64,000 nucleotides of DNA from Amoebidium appalachense (GCA_963693365.1 CAVNZM010000013.1:3906001-3970000); one strand, 5' to 3'. Shown: positions 43,239 to 54,295, counted from the stretch's first letter. The notes: generated from the sequence alone by a model not told the origin. Numbers and translations are program-made.

Positions 43239-44891
43239 TTGCTAACCACCCCCTTCCCCCGAGGCTCAGACCCGGAGGCCCGCCCGCTGCCCCAGCACCA
43301 CATTGACACCTCCCGCCTCCGGGAACTGCTGGCCTCCTACCCGGACCAACCATTCGCCGCACAACTCCTCCACGATGTCGAATTCGGCGTCGACATCGGC
43401 TATCGCGGCCCCTCCACCTCTCGGGTGGGCCCCAACCTACCCACCACCCCGGAGGCAGCTGCCGCTATCACGGTGGATATTGCCAAAGAAGTCGCCCTCG
43501 GCCACCTGCGCGGCCCCCTCTCCCCGGCCCAATTCTTTGACGAATTTCCCGTCCACCGTTCCTCCCCCATCGGCGCCGTTACCAAGAAAGGGAACCCCCC
43601 CAAGTACCGTCGAATCCACCACCTCTCCTGGCCCCGGGGTAGCAGCGTCAATGACAGCATCACCTACCCCGACGAACTTCAGTACATTCGCGCCCGGGAT
43701 GTCACCCAACTCATTCTCGACGCAGGCCCCGGCTGCTACATGGCCGTGGCAGATGTGCAGGCTGCCTTCCGGCACATGCCCATCCGACCGGAAGACCACC
43801 ACTTAATGGCATTCAAATGGCAAGGGCATTTTTACGTTGAAACCAGACTGCCCTTCGGCCTGAAATCTAGCCCAGCCATCTGGGAACGGATCGCGGCCAC
43901 CCTACAATGGCTGGCACACCAGCACGGTATTACCCTCATCCGCCACTACGTAGACGACTGGATTATAGTCGCCCCCACACAACAGCAGTGCCAACGTCAC
44001 CTATCCACCTTTCTGCAACTCTGCCGAGAGCTGCACATTGCCATCTCCGAAGACAAGATGCAGGGCCCGGCTACCCGTGTCGTCTTCATCGGTATCGAAT
44101 TCGACTCCATCGCCATGGAGGCACGAATCCCGGCTTCCAAGCTCTCGGACCTACTCGACCTCACTTCCCACCCAAAGCCCACCATCACCATTCGGGACCT
44201 CCAGTCCCTCCTCGGCAAACTCACCTGGTGTGCCCAGCTGGTTCCCCCCGGGAGGGCCTTCTCCCAGCGCCTATGGGCCCTTCTCCGGACCCACCCACAC
44301 CTTGCCGGCCACCACCACATACGACTGACTGCTGCCGCCCGGGCCGACATAGCCGAATGGCACCAGTTCCTCACATCATGGAATGGGGTGCACCTCATCA
44401 CACCCCCCACATACACCACCCTGGCCACTGATGCTGCCGGATCGGTGGGTCTAGGTGGCCACTGGCTCGACCAATGGTTCTTCATGCCCTGGTCCCCCTC
44501 CACCCAAGCCCTCTATGCTCATGAGGGTAAACTCGGTTCTTCCGTCATCGAACTCCTGGCCATCGCAGCCGCCGTGGCCCTCTGGGCCCCCTCCTGGTCC
44601 ACCCACCATGTCCGTATTTTATGCGACAACACGGGTGCTGTGTCTGACCTGCACTCCCGGTCTTCCCCCCACCCCGTGATGGCCAAACTTATTCGGTTCA
44701 TCACCCGCATGGAAATGCAATACCAATTTACGTTACAGGCATCCTACCTACCAGGACCCCTCAACCATCTGGCCGATGCCATTTCTCGTAACCAACTTCC
44801 CCGGGCCCGACGACTCCGACCTTCCCTGCAACCGGAGCCCTGCCCCTTCCCCTCCTGGGTCCACGAGTTCCTATCCCTTCCCTTGGGCTAA
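43239..44891 (+). CDS. DIRS-like copy 1 reverse transcriptase / RNase H
   Basis: 550 residues are open here; in copy 3 the equivalent frame is 607 residues and reaches further upstream through a poly-C tract. RT motifs: VADVQAAFRHMPIRPEDHHL, LPFGLKSSPAIWER and the catalytic YVDD at about residue 236. RNase H follows from LATDAAGSVGLGGHW (~394) with IELLAIAAA, RILCDNTGAV and NHLADAISR. The frame has no ATG before the RT core, so expression probably needs frameshifting, splicing or a non-ATG start. It ends TAA just before a run of about 26 C. Confidence 0.85.
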   Translation: MLTTPFPRGSDPEARPLPQHHIDTSRLRELLASYPDQPFAAQLLHDVEFGVDIGYRGPSTSRVGPNLPTTPEAAAAITVDIAKEVALGHLRGPLSPAQFFDEFPVHRSSPIGAVTKKGNPPKYRRIHHLSWPRGSSVNDSITYPDELQYIRARDVTQLILDAGPGCYMAVADVQAAFRHMPIRPEDHHLMAFKWQGHFYVETRLPFGLKSSPAIWERIAATLQWLAHQHGITLIRHYVDDWIIVAPTQQQCQRHLSTFLQLCRELHIAISEDKMQGPATRVVFIGIEFDSIAMEARIPASKLSDLLDLTSHPKPTITIRDLQSLLGKLTWCAQLVPPGRAFSQRLWALLRTHPHLAGHHHIRLTAAARADIAEWHQFLTSWNGVHLITPPTYTTLATDAAGSVGLGGHWLDQWFFMPWSPSTQALYAHEGKLGSSVIELLAIAAAVALWAPSWSTHHVRILCDNTGAVSDLHSRSSPHPVMAKLIRFITRMEMQYQFTLQASYLPGPLNHLADAISRNQLPRARRLRPSLQPEPCPFPSWVHEFLSLPLG

Positions 44892-44947
44892 CCCCCCCCC
44901 CCCCCCCCCCCCCCCCAGATCTCCCGTTCCGGAGCAACACTGGCAGA

Positions 44948-45979
44948 TTGGCCCCCCACTTTGCTCCGGCCGAGCTGCTTCGAGCCACCACTACCCTGCA
45001 GGAATGCCAGGCCCTGAGTCTCAACCTCGACTCTCGGGCCTTTTACTCCCGGGTGCAAAAAGTGTTCATCGATTTCTGTGTGGCATCTCGGCTGCAATCC
45101 TCCTCCGGGTCCTCCCTCCCGGCCTCCCCACACACCGTGCAACTTTTTCTCGCCTGGTGTGCCCAACGAGGGGTACAGGCCTCTTCCTTAACCGGCTACA
45201 ATTCGGCCATCACCAGGCTCCACCTCGACATGGGCCTCCCTGCTCCCTACCCCCACGACAAGTCTCTGGCCTGGTTCCTACGGGGGGTGGGCCGATGGCA
45301 GCTTTCTCACAACATCCGACCCCGCTCATCCACCAGGGAACCCCTCCTCCCCTCCCACCTCCGCCTACTCCATGGCCAGTGCCCCACCAAGGCCTCCTCG
45401 GCCAATCTCCGGCTATGGACGGCCCTCATCGTCGGTTTCTGTGGTCTCCTCCGTTCAGGGGAATTTACCTCCAAGACCCTGACTTCTTTCGACCCGTCCC
45501 GTCACGTTAAACGGAAGGACGTGACCTTCAGCTACACCCCCACCGGTACTTTGTCCCATGCCACCCTCCACCTGCCAACCTCTAAGACGGATGTACAGGC
45601 CCGAGGTGTCAACGTCACCCTAGCTGCCCTGCCCCTCACCCACTTCTCCCCAGCCCATCTCCTCCGGCAGTTCCTGGATACAACGTCCGGTCAACCCGAC
45701 GACCCCCTCTTCAGTCTCGGTGGCATCCCCTACACCAAGAGTGTTTTCTCTGCCGATTTCCGTGCCCTCCTCTCCCGGGCAGGCCTCTCACCCTCCCGGT
45801 TTGCCGGACACAGCCTCCGCATCGGGGGGGCCACAGCACTGGCTGAGGCCGGGGTCGACGACTCCCGGATCAAACAACTCGGCAGGTGGTCCTCCGACTG
45901 CTTCCTGATCTATACCCGACTTCGTCCGGCCTCCATTGCTGCCACCACCACACGTGTATTCGCCTCTATTCTTAAGTGA
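44948..45979 (+). CDS. DIRS-like copy 1 tyrosine recombinase
   Basis: 343 residues from the first sense codon used here (TTG); the frame is open back to the poly-C tract and lacks an upstream ATG. Catalytic residues: Arg in FCGLLRSGEF (~168), HxxR in GHSLRIGGATALAEAG (~287-290), Tyr in FLIYTRLRP (~321). The N-terminal half (FLAWCAQRGVQASSLTGYNS) resembles the SAM-like core-binding domain of phage-type integrases. It would insert the circular cDNA. Confidence 0.88.
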   Translation: MAPHFAPAELLRATTTLQECQALSLNLDSRAFYSRVQKVFIDFCVASRLQSSSGSSLPASPHTVQLFLAWCAQRGVQASSLTGYNSAITRLHLDMGLPAPYPHDKSLAWFLRGVGRWQLSHNIRPRSSTREPLLPSHLRLLHGQCPTKASSANLRLWTALIVGFCGLLRSGEFTSKTLTSFDPSRHVKRKDVTFSYTPTGTLSHATLHLPTSKTDVQARGVNVTLAALPLTHFSPAHLLRQFLDTTSGQPDDPLFSLGGIPYTKSVFSADFRALLSRAGLSPSRFAGHSLRIGGATALAEAGVDDSRIKQLGRWSSDCFLIYTRLRPASIAATTTRVFASILK

Positions 45980-46010
45980 AACCTTTGGAGCAAGCATACT
46001 GCTCTCGTGC

Positions 46011-46105
46011 CGTGGTTTACAACCATTGCAGGTTCACTTTCGTCCAAGGGGATGTCCCCCTAGAGGCAACACACGTCCCGGAGTAGTTTTTCATAGATGT
46101 AAGGT
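46011..46105 (+). repeat. DIRS-like copy 1: terminal repeat B1
   Basis: TGCCGTGGTTTACAACCATT ... CCCGGAGTAGTTTTTCATA matches, inverted, 47262-47346, 47830-47915, 57112-57197 and 57680-57766. It is the right end of this copy. Confidence 0.85.
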
Positions 46106-46583
46106 TTACGCTGTATTTTATGGCGTGTGTGACTGTGTCATTCCACACACACACACACACACATACATCAGTATAAGCGCATCCAAGCACGACATTATCA
46201 TGTAACTCTTTGACAATGTATAGACTATGTCCAATCATGTTATTGTATTGTGAGTGTGTGTGCACTGCACACACACTTCAATGTGTCAAAATAAACCACA
46301 CGTGTACCCAGACTTGTTATCGTATTGTGTGTGTAAGCACTGCACGTTGTTCAGGAGGGAACCACCTGGACAGCGCGGTTAAAGCGGGATAGCTGCTCCA
46401 ATAATTCTGGGTCTCATTCACAGACTAAACAGATACTGGCAATTTTAAAGTCCATAGTACATCATACGTACAAGAAACCGTGACTAACGAACCAACAATT
46501 CCAGCAAACAAATCGTTCATCAATGGTGCATACGTTTAAGTATTCAATCGTGGAAAACTCACATAGCAACACACTCAACTTAC

Positions 46584-46849
46584 CCATTGACGACGGACTC
46601 CATCTTCTTGCCTGAGTGGACGGGACGGACCAAGACCCCACTGTTCCATCCCCCAAAACGGAAACTCGACAACGGTGCCCAACCTTTGAACACAATCCAC
46701 TTATCCAGGGAAGCTTTCGCTTTGGCTTCCTTGTCAAACACAAAGGGGTCGATATCCGTTGGGTCGCGCTGGGACAGACACCTTGGCTCAACAATCTTGG
46801 AAGGGCTCTTGATATCATCGAAGGAAATATCAAAAATAGACCGAACCAA
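46584..46849 (-). CDS. Probable exon of an unrecognised minus-strand gene
   Basis: The minus strand is open for VRSIFDISFDDIKSPSKIVE, CLSQRDPTDIDPFVFDKEAK and FKGWAPLSSFRFGGWNSGVL, ending at the strong donor ATGG|GTAAGT (46583). A possible first exon MSRVPNAATQ with donor CAG|GTATCG lies at 46957-46928, but the acceptor joining the two is unclear. The downstream part of the gene would run toward the DIRS copy 1 end and is not found. Family unknown. Confidence 0.4.
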
Positions 46850-47261
46850 CGTGCATCAGCAATCTTCCCCCCCCATCGGAAACCCCTCTACGACGTCGAC
46901 GACGGGTTCGGAGTAGTTTACGATACCTGAGTGGCTGCGTTTGGTACCCTCGACATTTTAATGGATGGAAAAGCTGAAAACCCATCGTCGACGTCGACAA
47001 GCATGTTACAGGGTAATAAAGAGGTCCACTGATTTCTCGACCCTCATGTGTATATGCCAACGTCATCCTATGGACATGCTGTGCATGCGTTTACACCGTC
47101 CATTAACCAAATGTAGCACCTATTCCAATGCTATAGATGTGCTATGGACGTCGTAAGCCTGTTCTACGTATGTATACTGTGTAGGCTAACATGATGGGTA
47201 TCGTCGACGTCGAAAACAAAGCATACTGTGAAGGCGATTCTGAGCATCTTAATATGAGGTC

Positions 47262-47479
47262 TATGAAAACTACTCCGGGACGTGTGTTGCCTCTAGGGGG
47301 ACATCCCCTTGGACGAAAGTGAACCTGCAATGGTTGTAAACCACGGCAAGCCCCCAGTCATCAATTTATTGATCCGTGAGGTCCATGTGCCCAAAAAACG
47401 GGGGAAGTCTTCGCCCCGTGAAAAAACAGCACGTATGTGTGGATCAATGGGGGTTGTGTGTGGGTGTAGGTGGGTGGGT
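47262..47479 (-). repeat. Copy 2 terminal repeat B2
   Basis: The first 85 bases equal B1. The next ~130 (AAGCCCCCAGTCATCAATTT ... GGTGGGTGGGT) are specific to B2. Confidence 0.82.
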
Positions 47480-47829
47480 GAAAAGGAATATATAGCTGTA
47501 AGGCTGTGGATGCTAAACACAGAAGATGTGTTTGTAGCTTGCTGATCTGCTAAAAACTGTCGTGCTTATATACCTAAGCCTACTGATCTGAGCCAATCAA
47601 AAATCGATCTAGTGATATGTGAAATCTGATCCGAGCCAATCATAACTCGGTCTAGTGATCTGTGGTATCTGATGTTTTGGTTGGCTAATAGGTGCCCGTG
47701 TGCGGGCAGCCAACCGCTAACTGCTAAAACACGAAATGAAGCCTACATGGTTATGTTGGTATCGAACACCCATCCTACGTGTTTACCCAGAAAAATATTT
47801 ATGTCAATAATTTCCACAAATAAAACCTC
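47480..47829 (-). repeat. Copy 2 repeat A2
   Basis: Matches A1 of copy 1 in reverse complement over its full ~349 bases, including the TATATAAG motif. Confidence 0.85.
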
Positions 47830-47944
47830 TATGAAAACTACTCCGGGACGTGTGTTGCCTCTAGGGGGACATCCCCTTGGACGAAAGTGAACCTGCAATG
47901 GTTGTAAACCACGGCACGAGAGCAGTATGCTTGCTCCAAAGGTT

Positions 47945-48931
47945 TCACTTAAGAATAGAGGCGAATACACGTGTGGTGGTGGCAGCAATGGAGGCCGGAC
48001 GAAGTCGGGTATAGATCAGGAAGCAGTCGGAGGACCACCTGCCGAGTTGTTTGATCCGGGAGTCGTCGACCCCGGCCTCAGCCAGTGCTGTGGCCCCCCC
48101 GATGCGGAGGCTGTGTCCGGCAAACCGGGAGGGTGAGAGGCCTGCCCGGGAGAGGAGGGCACGGAAATCGGCAGAGAAAGCACTCTTGGTGTAGGGGAGG
48201 CCACCGAGACTGAAGAGGGGGTCGTCGGGTTGACCGGTCGTTGTATCCAGGAACTGCCGGAGGAGATGGGCTGGGGAGAAGTGGGTGAGGGGCAGGGCAG
48301 CTAGGGTGACGTTGACACCTCGGGCCTGTACATCCGTCTTAGAGGTTGGCAGGTGGAGGGTGGCATGGGACAAAGTACCGGTGGGGGTGTAGCTGAAGGT
48401 CACGTCCTTCCGTTTAACGTGACGGGACGGGTCGAAAGAAGTCAGGGTCTTGGAGGTAAATTCCCCTGAACGGAGGAGACCACAGAAACCGACGATGAGG
48501 ACCGTCCATAGCCGGAGATTGGCCGAGGAGGCCTGGGTGGGGCACTGGCCATGGAGTAGGCGGAGGTGGGAGGGGAGAAGGGGTTCCCTGGTGGATGAGC
48601 GGGGTCGGATGTTGTGAGAAAGCTGCCATCGGCCCACCCCCCGTAGGAACCAGGCCAGAGACTTGGTGATGGCCGAATTGTAGCCGGTTAAGGAAGAGGC
48701 CTGTACCCCTCGTTGGGCACACCAGGCGAGAAAAAGTTGCACGGTGTGTGGGGAGGCCGGGAGGGAGGACCCGGAGGAGGATTGCAGCCGAGATGCCACA
48801 CAGAAATCGATGAACACATTTTGCACCCGGGAGTAAAAGGCCCGAGAGTCGAGGTTGAGACTCAGGGCCTGGCATTCCTGCAGGGTAGTGGTGGCTCGAA
48901 GCAGCTCGGCCGGAGCAAAGTGGGGGGCCAA
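47945..48931 (-). CDS. DIRS-like copy 2 tyrosine recombinase
   Basis: 328 residues, as copy 1 but with a 45-base in-frame deletion that removes the residues between YNSAIT and KSLAWF. Arg, HxxR and Tyr catalytic positions are kept. Any activity is unproven, since the deletion lies in the core-binding half. Confidence 0.82.
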   Translation of the reverse strand: MAPHFAPAELLRATTTLQECQALSLNLDSRAFYSRVQNVFIDFCVASRLQSSSGSSLPASPHTVQLFLAWCAQRGVQASSLTGYNSAITKSLAWFLRGVGRWQLSHNIRPRSSTREPLLPSHLRLLHGQCPTQASSANLRLWTVLIVGFCGLLRSGEFTSKTLTSFDPSRHVKRKDVTFSYTPTGTLSHATLHLPTSKTDVQARGVNVTLAALPLTHFSPAHLLRQFLDTTTGQPDDPLFSLGGLPYTKSAFSADFRALLSRAGLSPSRFAGHSLRIGGATALAEAGVDDSRIKQLGRWSSDCFLIYTRLRPASIAATTTRVFASILK

Positions 48932-49001
48932 TCTGCCAGTGTTGCTCCGGAACGGGAGATCTGGGGGGGGGGGGGGGGGGGGGGGTTAGCCCAAGGGAAG
49001 G

Positions 49002-49154
49002 GATAGGAACTCGTGGACCCAGGAGGGGAAGGGGCAGGGCTCCGGTTGCAGGGAAGGTCGGAGTCGTCGGGCCCGGGGAAGTTGGTCTGCGGGTCAGGCG
49101 CTTAGGTGCCGCGGCAGGGGCGGCGGCTGAGGCCTGGCGCTTTTTCGGCGGCAT
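49002..49154 (-). pseudogene. Copy 2 gag/RNase H fusion remnant
   Basis: The gag start (MPPKKRQASAAAPAAAPKRL) joins the RNase H 3' end at about 49087 (CTGACCCGCAG|ACCAACTTCC). The joined frame is not that of RNase H, so no RT product is possible. Confidence 0.82.
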
Positions 49155-49687
49155 GCTGACCGGCGTAGGGAAAGATAGGGAGAATGAAAAGGAATATATA
49201 GCTGTAAGGCTGTGGATGCTAAACACAGAAGATGTGTTTGTAGCTTGCTGATCTGCTAAAAACTGTCGTGCTTATATACCTAAGCCTACTGATCTGAGCC
49301 AATCAAAAATCGATCTAGTGATATGTGAAATCTGATCCGAGCCAATCATAACTCGGTCTAGTGATCTGTGGTATCTGATGTTTTGGTTGGCTAATAGGTG
49401 CCCGTGTGTGGGCAGCCAACCGCTAACTGCTAAAACACGACATGAAGCCTACATGGTTATGTTGGTATCGAACACCCATCCTACGTGTTTACCCAGAAAA
49501 ATATTTCTTACTCGAGGCAAAGAGAACCAGTCTCAGGTATGGGGGGGGGGTTTTGCTCGGAATATCCCCTCAGCGGTATATCATGATCACGTACATAGAT
49601 GTCGGGTGGTGACTATATATCAGGGTTTACTTTCTCTACGAGACACCATAAAGACTACAAGGAGAAATCAATTAGTTGGGGTTCCCC

Positions 49688-49702
<15 letters not shown>

Positions 49703-49731
<29 letters not shown>

Positions 49732-49763
49732 GGGCTCCCCTCGGGACACTCGGTATCAGCTGG

Positions 49764-49835
<72 letters not shown>
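49703..49835 (+). repeat. Poly-T and (GT)n
   Basis: T run 49690-49727 and (GT)n 49765-49834. Confidence 0.92.
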
Positions 49836-49840
<5 letters not shown>

Positions 49841-49844
49841 TGCG

Positions 49845-50531
49845 CTATAATTTTGTAGTGATGTGTTTCTCAAGCCAATCAATACATCTAATAAACAGGT
49901 CGTAGTTACGCGTGTTTAGTATAAAATCAAGGATGTTGTAATTTACAGGTAGGCTATCTTTCTGGGTGTCTGTTGTGAATGTGACGTGTGTGTGTTGCGG
50001 TATTATGTGGTCTATCAAACTACATTTGGCGATACATGACCGGTTAAACTGGTGTGTGTGTGTGTTGTTTGGGCATGCAAATGATGCCACCTTATACTTA
50101 TTAGATCTCCACTGTATAGCACGTGTACAGTAAAAGCGTGGTAATTGATCAATAATACCATCAGCTAGAGAAAGACCAGTTCTACAGGAAGGTAATATGT
50201 ATTTAGGTGTTATACACTTGCGAGTGCCATATTTGGCAATATGGTTGAGGCGGTCAGTATATATAAAACGAGACATAAGGCTTAGTTTTTCAAGGTGTAT
50301 GCTTTCATCGGGTCTAGTGTCGTGTGGTATCTTTTTCCATTTGTTATATTGCGTGATTATCTTGTGATTGTGTACATGTTTAACAAGTAAGTGGCAGTCC
50401 AAAGTCACACACACACTATTGCGGGGTTTATTTGTATTTGTGCCCAGGGGAGAAGGGGAGAGAGAGGGGAGGAAAGAGGGGAGAGGTGAGGAGGGGACAG
50501 GTCGGATAGAGAAGAGAGGGTGGGAGGGCAA
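49845..50531 (-). pseudogene. Possible non-LTR retrotransposon C-terminal fragment
   Basis: A 228-codon open frame containing SLADGIIDQLPRFYCT, CPNNTHTHQFNRSCIAKCSL and YNILDFILNTRNYDLFIRCI followed by DWL. The spaced Cys/His segment and NILDFIL...RCIDWL end recall C-terminal tails of LINE-like ORF2 proteins. There is no RT core, no clear start, and the first 40 codons are low-complexity. Weak call. Confidence 0.3.
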
Positions 50532-50689
50532 ATACTTCTTTAAGCGGCTTATGTGTTTATTGAATTTCAGCGCGAGATAGGATACTCTAGCAGCTATTGG
50601 GACCAGACCATATATCGAGAGCGTTACAGGCCCGGCATAATATTTTTATATTATTGTCATACCATGTCAGGTCTACCACCAATAACTAT

Positions 50690-51500
50690 ATACCGTATGA
50701 GTAATGTACTGGCAATATCCCAAAATGCGTGTACGTGTGCCTATTAACAATACAATTTCGATATTGTCAATGTACTTATTCGGTATTATACTATTGCTTG
50801 CGGAGTATTGTCAATACGTTATGAATATATAAAATGTAGGACAATTTTGTGTCAAATTAGGGTATTGTCCAACGTGGCAAGACTATTGCCAATATATTAT
50901 GAATGTATTTTTCCTGACCATTTTGGGATATTGGCAATATACCCAACCCATATGTCCCATATGGCCGATACAAACATAATGTCGCTATTGGTTATAGGGT
51001 TATGATATGATTATAATAGGATCTCAATTCGGTCGAAATGTATTGCCAATGTATCCGTCACAATATCAAGACTATTATGCACCTATTATCAATAGGTAAA
51101 AGCAACCGAAAATATGGGGCGTGTATTTTATTGCCAATATATTGGTAAAATATTGGGGATGAAAGATCAGGTCACTTTACCTATGTAGTCGCAATATTGT
51201 GAATGTATTGCCAACACATGTTCAACAAACATGTTCGGAGTGTAGTCCTTGTATGCGCAGTACATTGCTAATACCGTGGTATTAGGGTGGACATATACTG
51301 ACATTATGTAGATCATATCCTACCCATATCACATCCATATTAGTAGAACATAAACATGATATAGCAAGAAAACTTTTATCCTATTGCGAATATCTAAGGC
51401 ACAAGTGGTATTGGCAATGTCACGAATACTATCTATAAGGCTGTCACCAATACGGACACAGCTAAGGACACCATATATTGGTTATAGTCTCAGTATATAC
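50690..51500. repeat. AT-rich tract with recurring TATTGSCAATA motif
   Basis: TATTG[C/G/T]CAATA or close variants occur at about 50706, 50755, 50807, 50883, 50929, 51040, 51085, 51130, 51190, 51205 and 51410, with irregular spacing. The motif is self-complementary. No ORF of note. Confidence 0.7.
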
Positions 51501-52140
51501 TGCCAGTATGTTCGAATGCGAACAAATCATTACGTAGGAGGTACTATCAATATACTACCAGTACCTGTACGATATACACACGTCATATACAATACGTTTG
51601 CAGTATATTATGGGTGCATTTCCGTACCAAGATTGAGAAGGGCAACGGCCATAACAAGTGGTCCTCACGTTTTTAGCACCTCAAAATATAAAAGTTCTTT
51701 GTTTTGAATACTGTTCCTGGGGAAGATGTTCCCGTGGTCCGTGGTACAAACGTCACCGAACGTCCTACCATTAAACCTTTCACCAGCCTACATCCTGTGT
51801 AAGCTGTAGGGTATAAAACTTGAAGTAGCATAAAGGATAATACAGGAAAGTAATGACAACCCCCCCCCCCCCCCCCCCCCAACCCAACCCTAAAAAAAAT
51901 ATAAAAAAAACCTGGAGGAATAGAGTAAAAATTCTGAAATGCAAATCTAAGAGAACTCGCAGTCCCTACACACGTCCCCGAGACGCATCAAAGTTTACAG
52001 CATCCCCCCCCCTCCTCCCCCTCCATTTTGTTTTAGTCCTATGTCTTTATGCCCCCTTGTTACTTGCAATACTTTTCTTTCTTCGAAACATCGCTCACTC
52101 GCCTCACCCCCTTCCCCCCCAAACCCATCACCACGGACGC
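51500..52140. other. No gene recognised
   Basis: Unique-looking sequence with a C run at 51860-51879 and C/T-rich sequence from 52000. I see no coding or element signature. Confidence 0.5.
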
Positions 52141-52159
52141 TGCCAGTGTAACCACTCAC

Positions 52160-52321
<162 letters not shown>

Positions 52322-52989
52322 CCACCCACCCATGCATACACGCACACACACAAACTTCCCCTTCTTCCTCTCAACTCTCTACCCTCTTTTACGTTTCACT
52401 GTGTGTTTCCTCTCTCGTTCTAGCACCAGTTTTGCTAACCGTTACAAACTTCACCTACTCTTGTTCAAGCCTCGACTGGTTGCTGAAATCACCTCCTTTC
52501 CTTGTCCTTTTATGACCCCCCCCCACCCCCTCCTCTCCCCTCCCCCCCCCCCCCCCTCCCCCCCCCCCTCCCTTCCCGGCTGAAGCCTTAGTCTGTACTG
52601 AATAATCTCTGTCCTTGTGACCCACCCTCTCGTCCTTCACTCCCCCCCCCCCCCCCCCCCCCCCCCTTCTTCCTGCCCGGTTCCCCCCATACCTGTTCGC
52701 CTCGATTACTTGCAGTATTTCTTCTTATCCCTCCCCCGATAACTATTAATTTTTTTCCCTCTTCTCCCATTGATCCTGTTTTGGTCCTGTGTCCCTCTAT
52801 TCCAATGTCCTTTGCGATGCTTTGCTTCTTTGGCTGCCACCCTCGAATGCACACATCATCACCCCCCCCCCCCCCCCCCCCCCCCCCCTTCCCTCTCGTT
52901 CCAGCGCCGGTTTTACCCATTATGGACTTAACCTGCTTTTGCTCAAGCCTCCACATGTCTGAAATTCTACCCCTTTCTCTCGTACTCTT

Positions 52990-53234
52990 TACCACCCCCC
53001 CCCCCCCCCCCCTCTTGTCCTCCTACTACCCCTCTCCCCCCAAAAAAACACACACGCACACAGATACACACACACACACACACACACACACATAACACAC
53101 ACAGCATTCGACACCGTCCAATCTTGTTCTCACCAAGGCATCCACATGCTCGCACACAATGCAAAAACATGCACTCCAAAAACATGCACTCACACACACG
53201 CACACACATGCACACCGGGACACACACACACACC

Positions 53235-53308
<74 letters not shown>

Positions 53309-53535
53309 ACACACACACGACGTACACAGACATGCTCACACACACAAACACACAACACACACACACACACATACAGAGAGACACACACACATATGCACAC
53401 ACACGGTGCATTTCCTCCCCTCCCCTTCCCTCTCCACAGAGCACACACACACACACACGTGCACACATGCACACACACGGTGCATCCCCCCCCCCCCCTT
53501 CCCGCTCAACTGAGCACATACACACACACATACAT

Positions 53536-53580
<45 letters not shown>

Positions 53581-53734
53581 CACACACATGCACACATGCA
53601 CACATGCACGGACACGAATCCCCCCCCTTGCCCTTCCCTCTCCACCGAGCACATGCACACATGCACAGACATGCACATACACACACACACCACACACGAT
53701 GCACACAGACATGCACACACAGACAAACACACAA

Positions 53735-53788
<54 letters not shown>

Positions 53789-54248
53789 CACACACACGGT
53801 GCATTTCCCCCCTCCCCTTCCCTCTCCACAGAGCACACACACACACACGTGCACACATGCACACACACGGTGCATCCCCCCTCTCCCCCCCTTCCCTTTC
53901 AACTGAGCACATACACACACACAGACATACACACACACTCAACATACACAGACATCCACACATCAGACACAGACACGCATACACACACACACACACACAC
54001 ATGCACATATGCACACACAGACACACACACATGCACATGTACACTCACACATGCACACACACACACACACACGCACACACACACACACATACAGATATGC
54101 ACACACACACTGTCTCTCTCTCTTTCTCTCCCTCCCTCCCTCCCTCCCTCCCTCCCTCCCTCCCTCCCTCCCAACCATCCCTCCCTCCCTCCCTCCGTCC
54201 CTCCCTCCCTCCCTCCCTCCCTCCCTCCCTCCCTCCCTCCCTCCCTCC

Positions 54249-54295
<47 letters not shown>

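Larger units (their letters stand above)
41207..46105 (+). mobile_element. DIRS/PAT-like tyrosine-recombinase retrotransposon, copy 1
   Basis: Order A1, gag, RT/RNase H, YR, B1 on the plus strand. All three ORFs are long. RT and YR are separated by a poly-C tract with a change of frame. The A2-B2 segment present in copies 2 and 3 is missing, and the element ends at the outer end of B1. It lacks LTRs and integrase, which together with the YR places it in the DIRS order. Confidence 0.88.
47262..49506 (-). mobile_element. DIRS/PAT-like element, copy 2 (internally deleted)
   Basis: On the minus strand: truncated A1 (49182-49506, lacking its first ~29 bases), the first ~68 bases of gag fused to the end of RNase H, poly-C, YR, B1, A2 and B2. 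About 3.1 kb of gag-RT is missing relative to copy 1. The right-hand B1-A2-B2 structure is complete. Confidence 0.87.

Noticed and set aside
43400-44503. Antisense ORFs opposite RT/RNase H (also 59279-60382)
   Set aside because: GC-rich coding strand leaves the antisense frames open. The RT motifs fix the sense strand.
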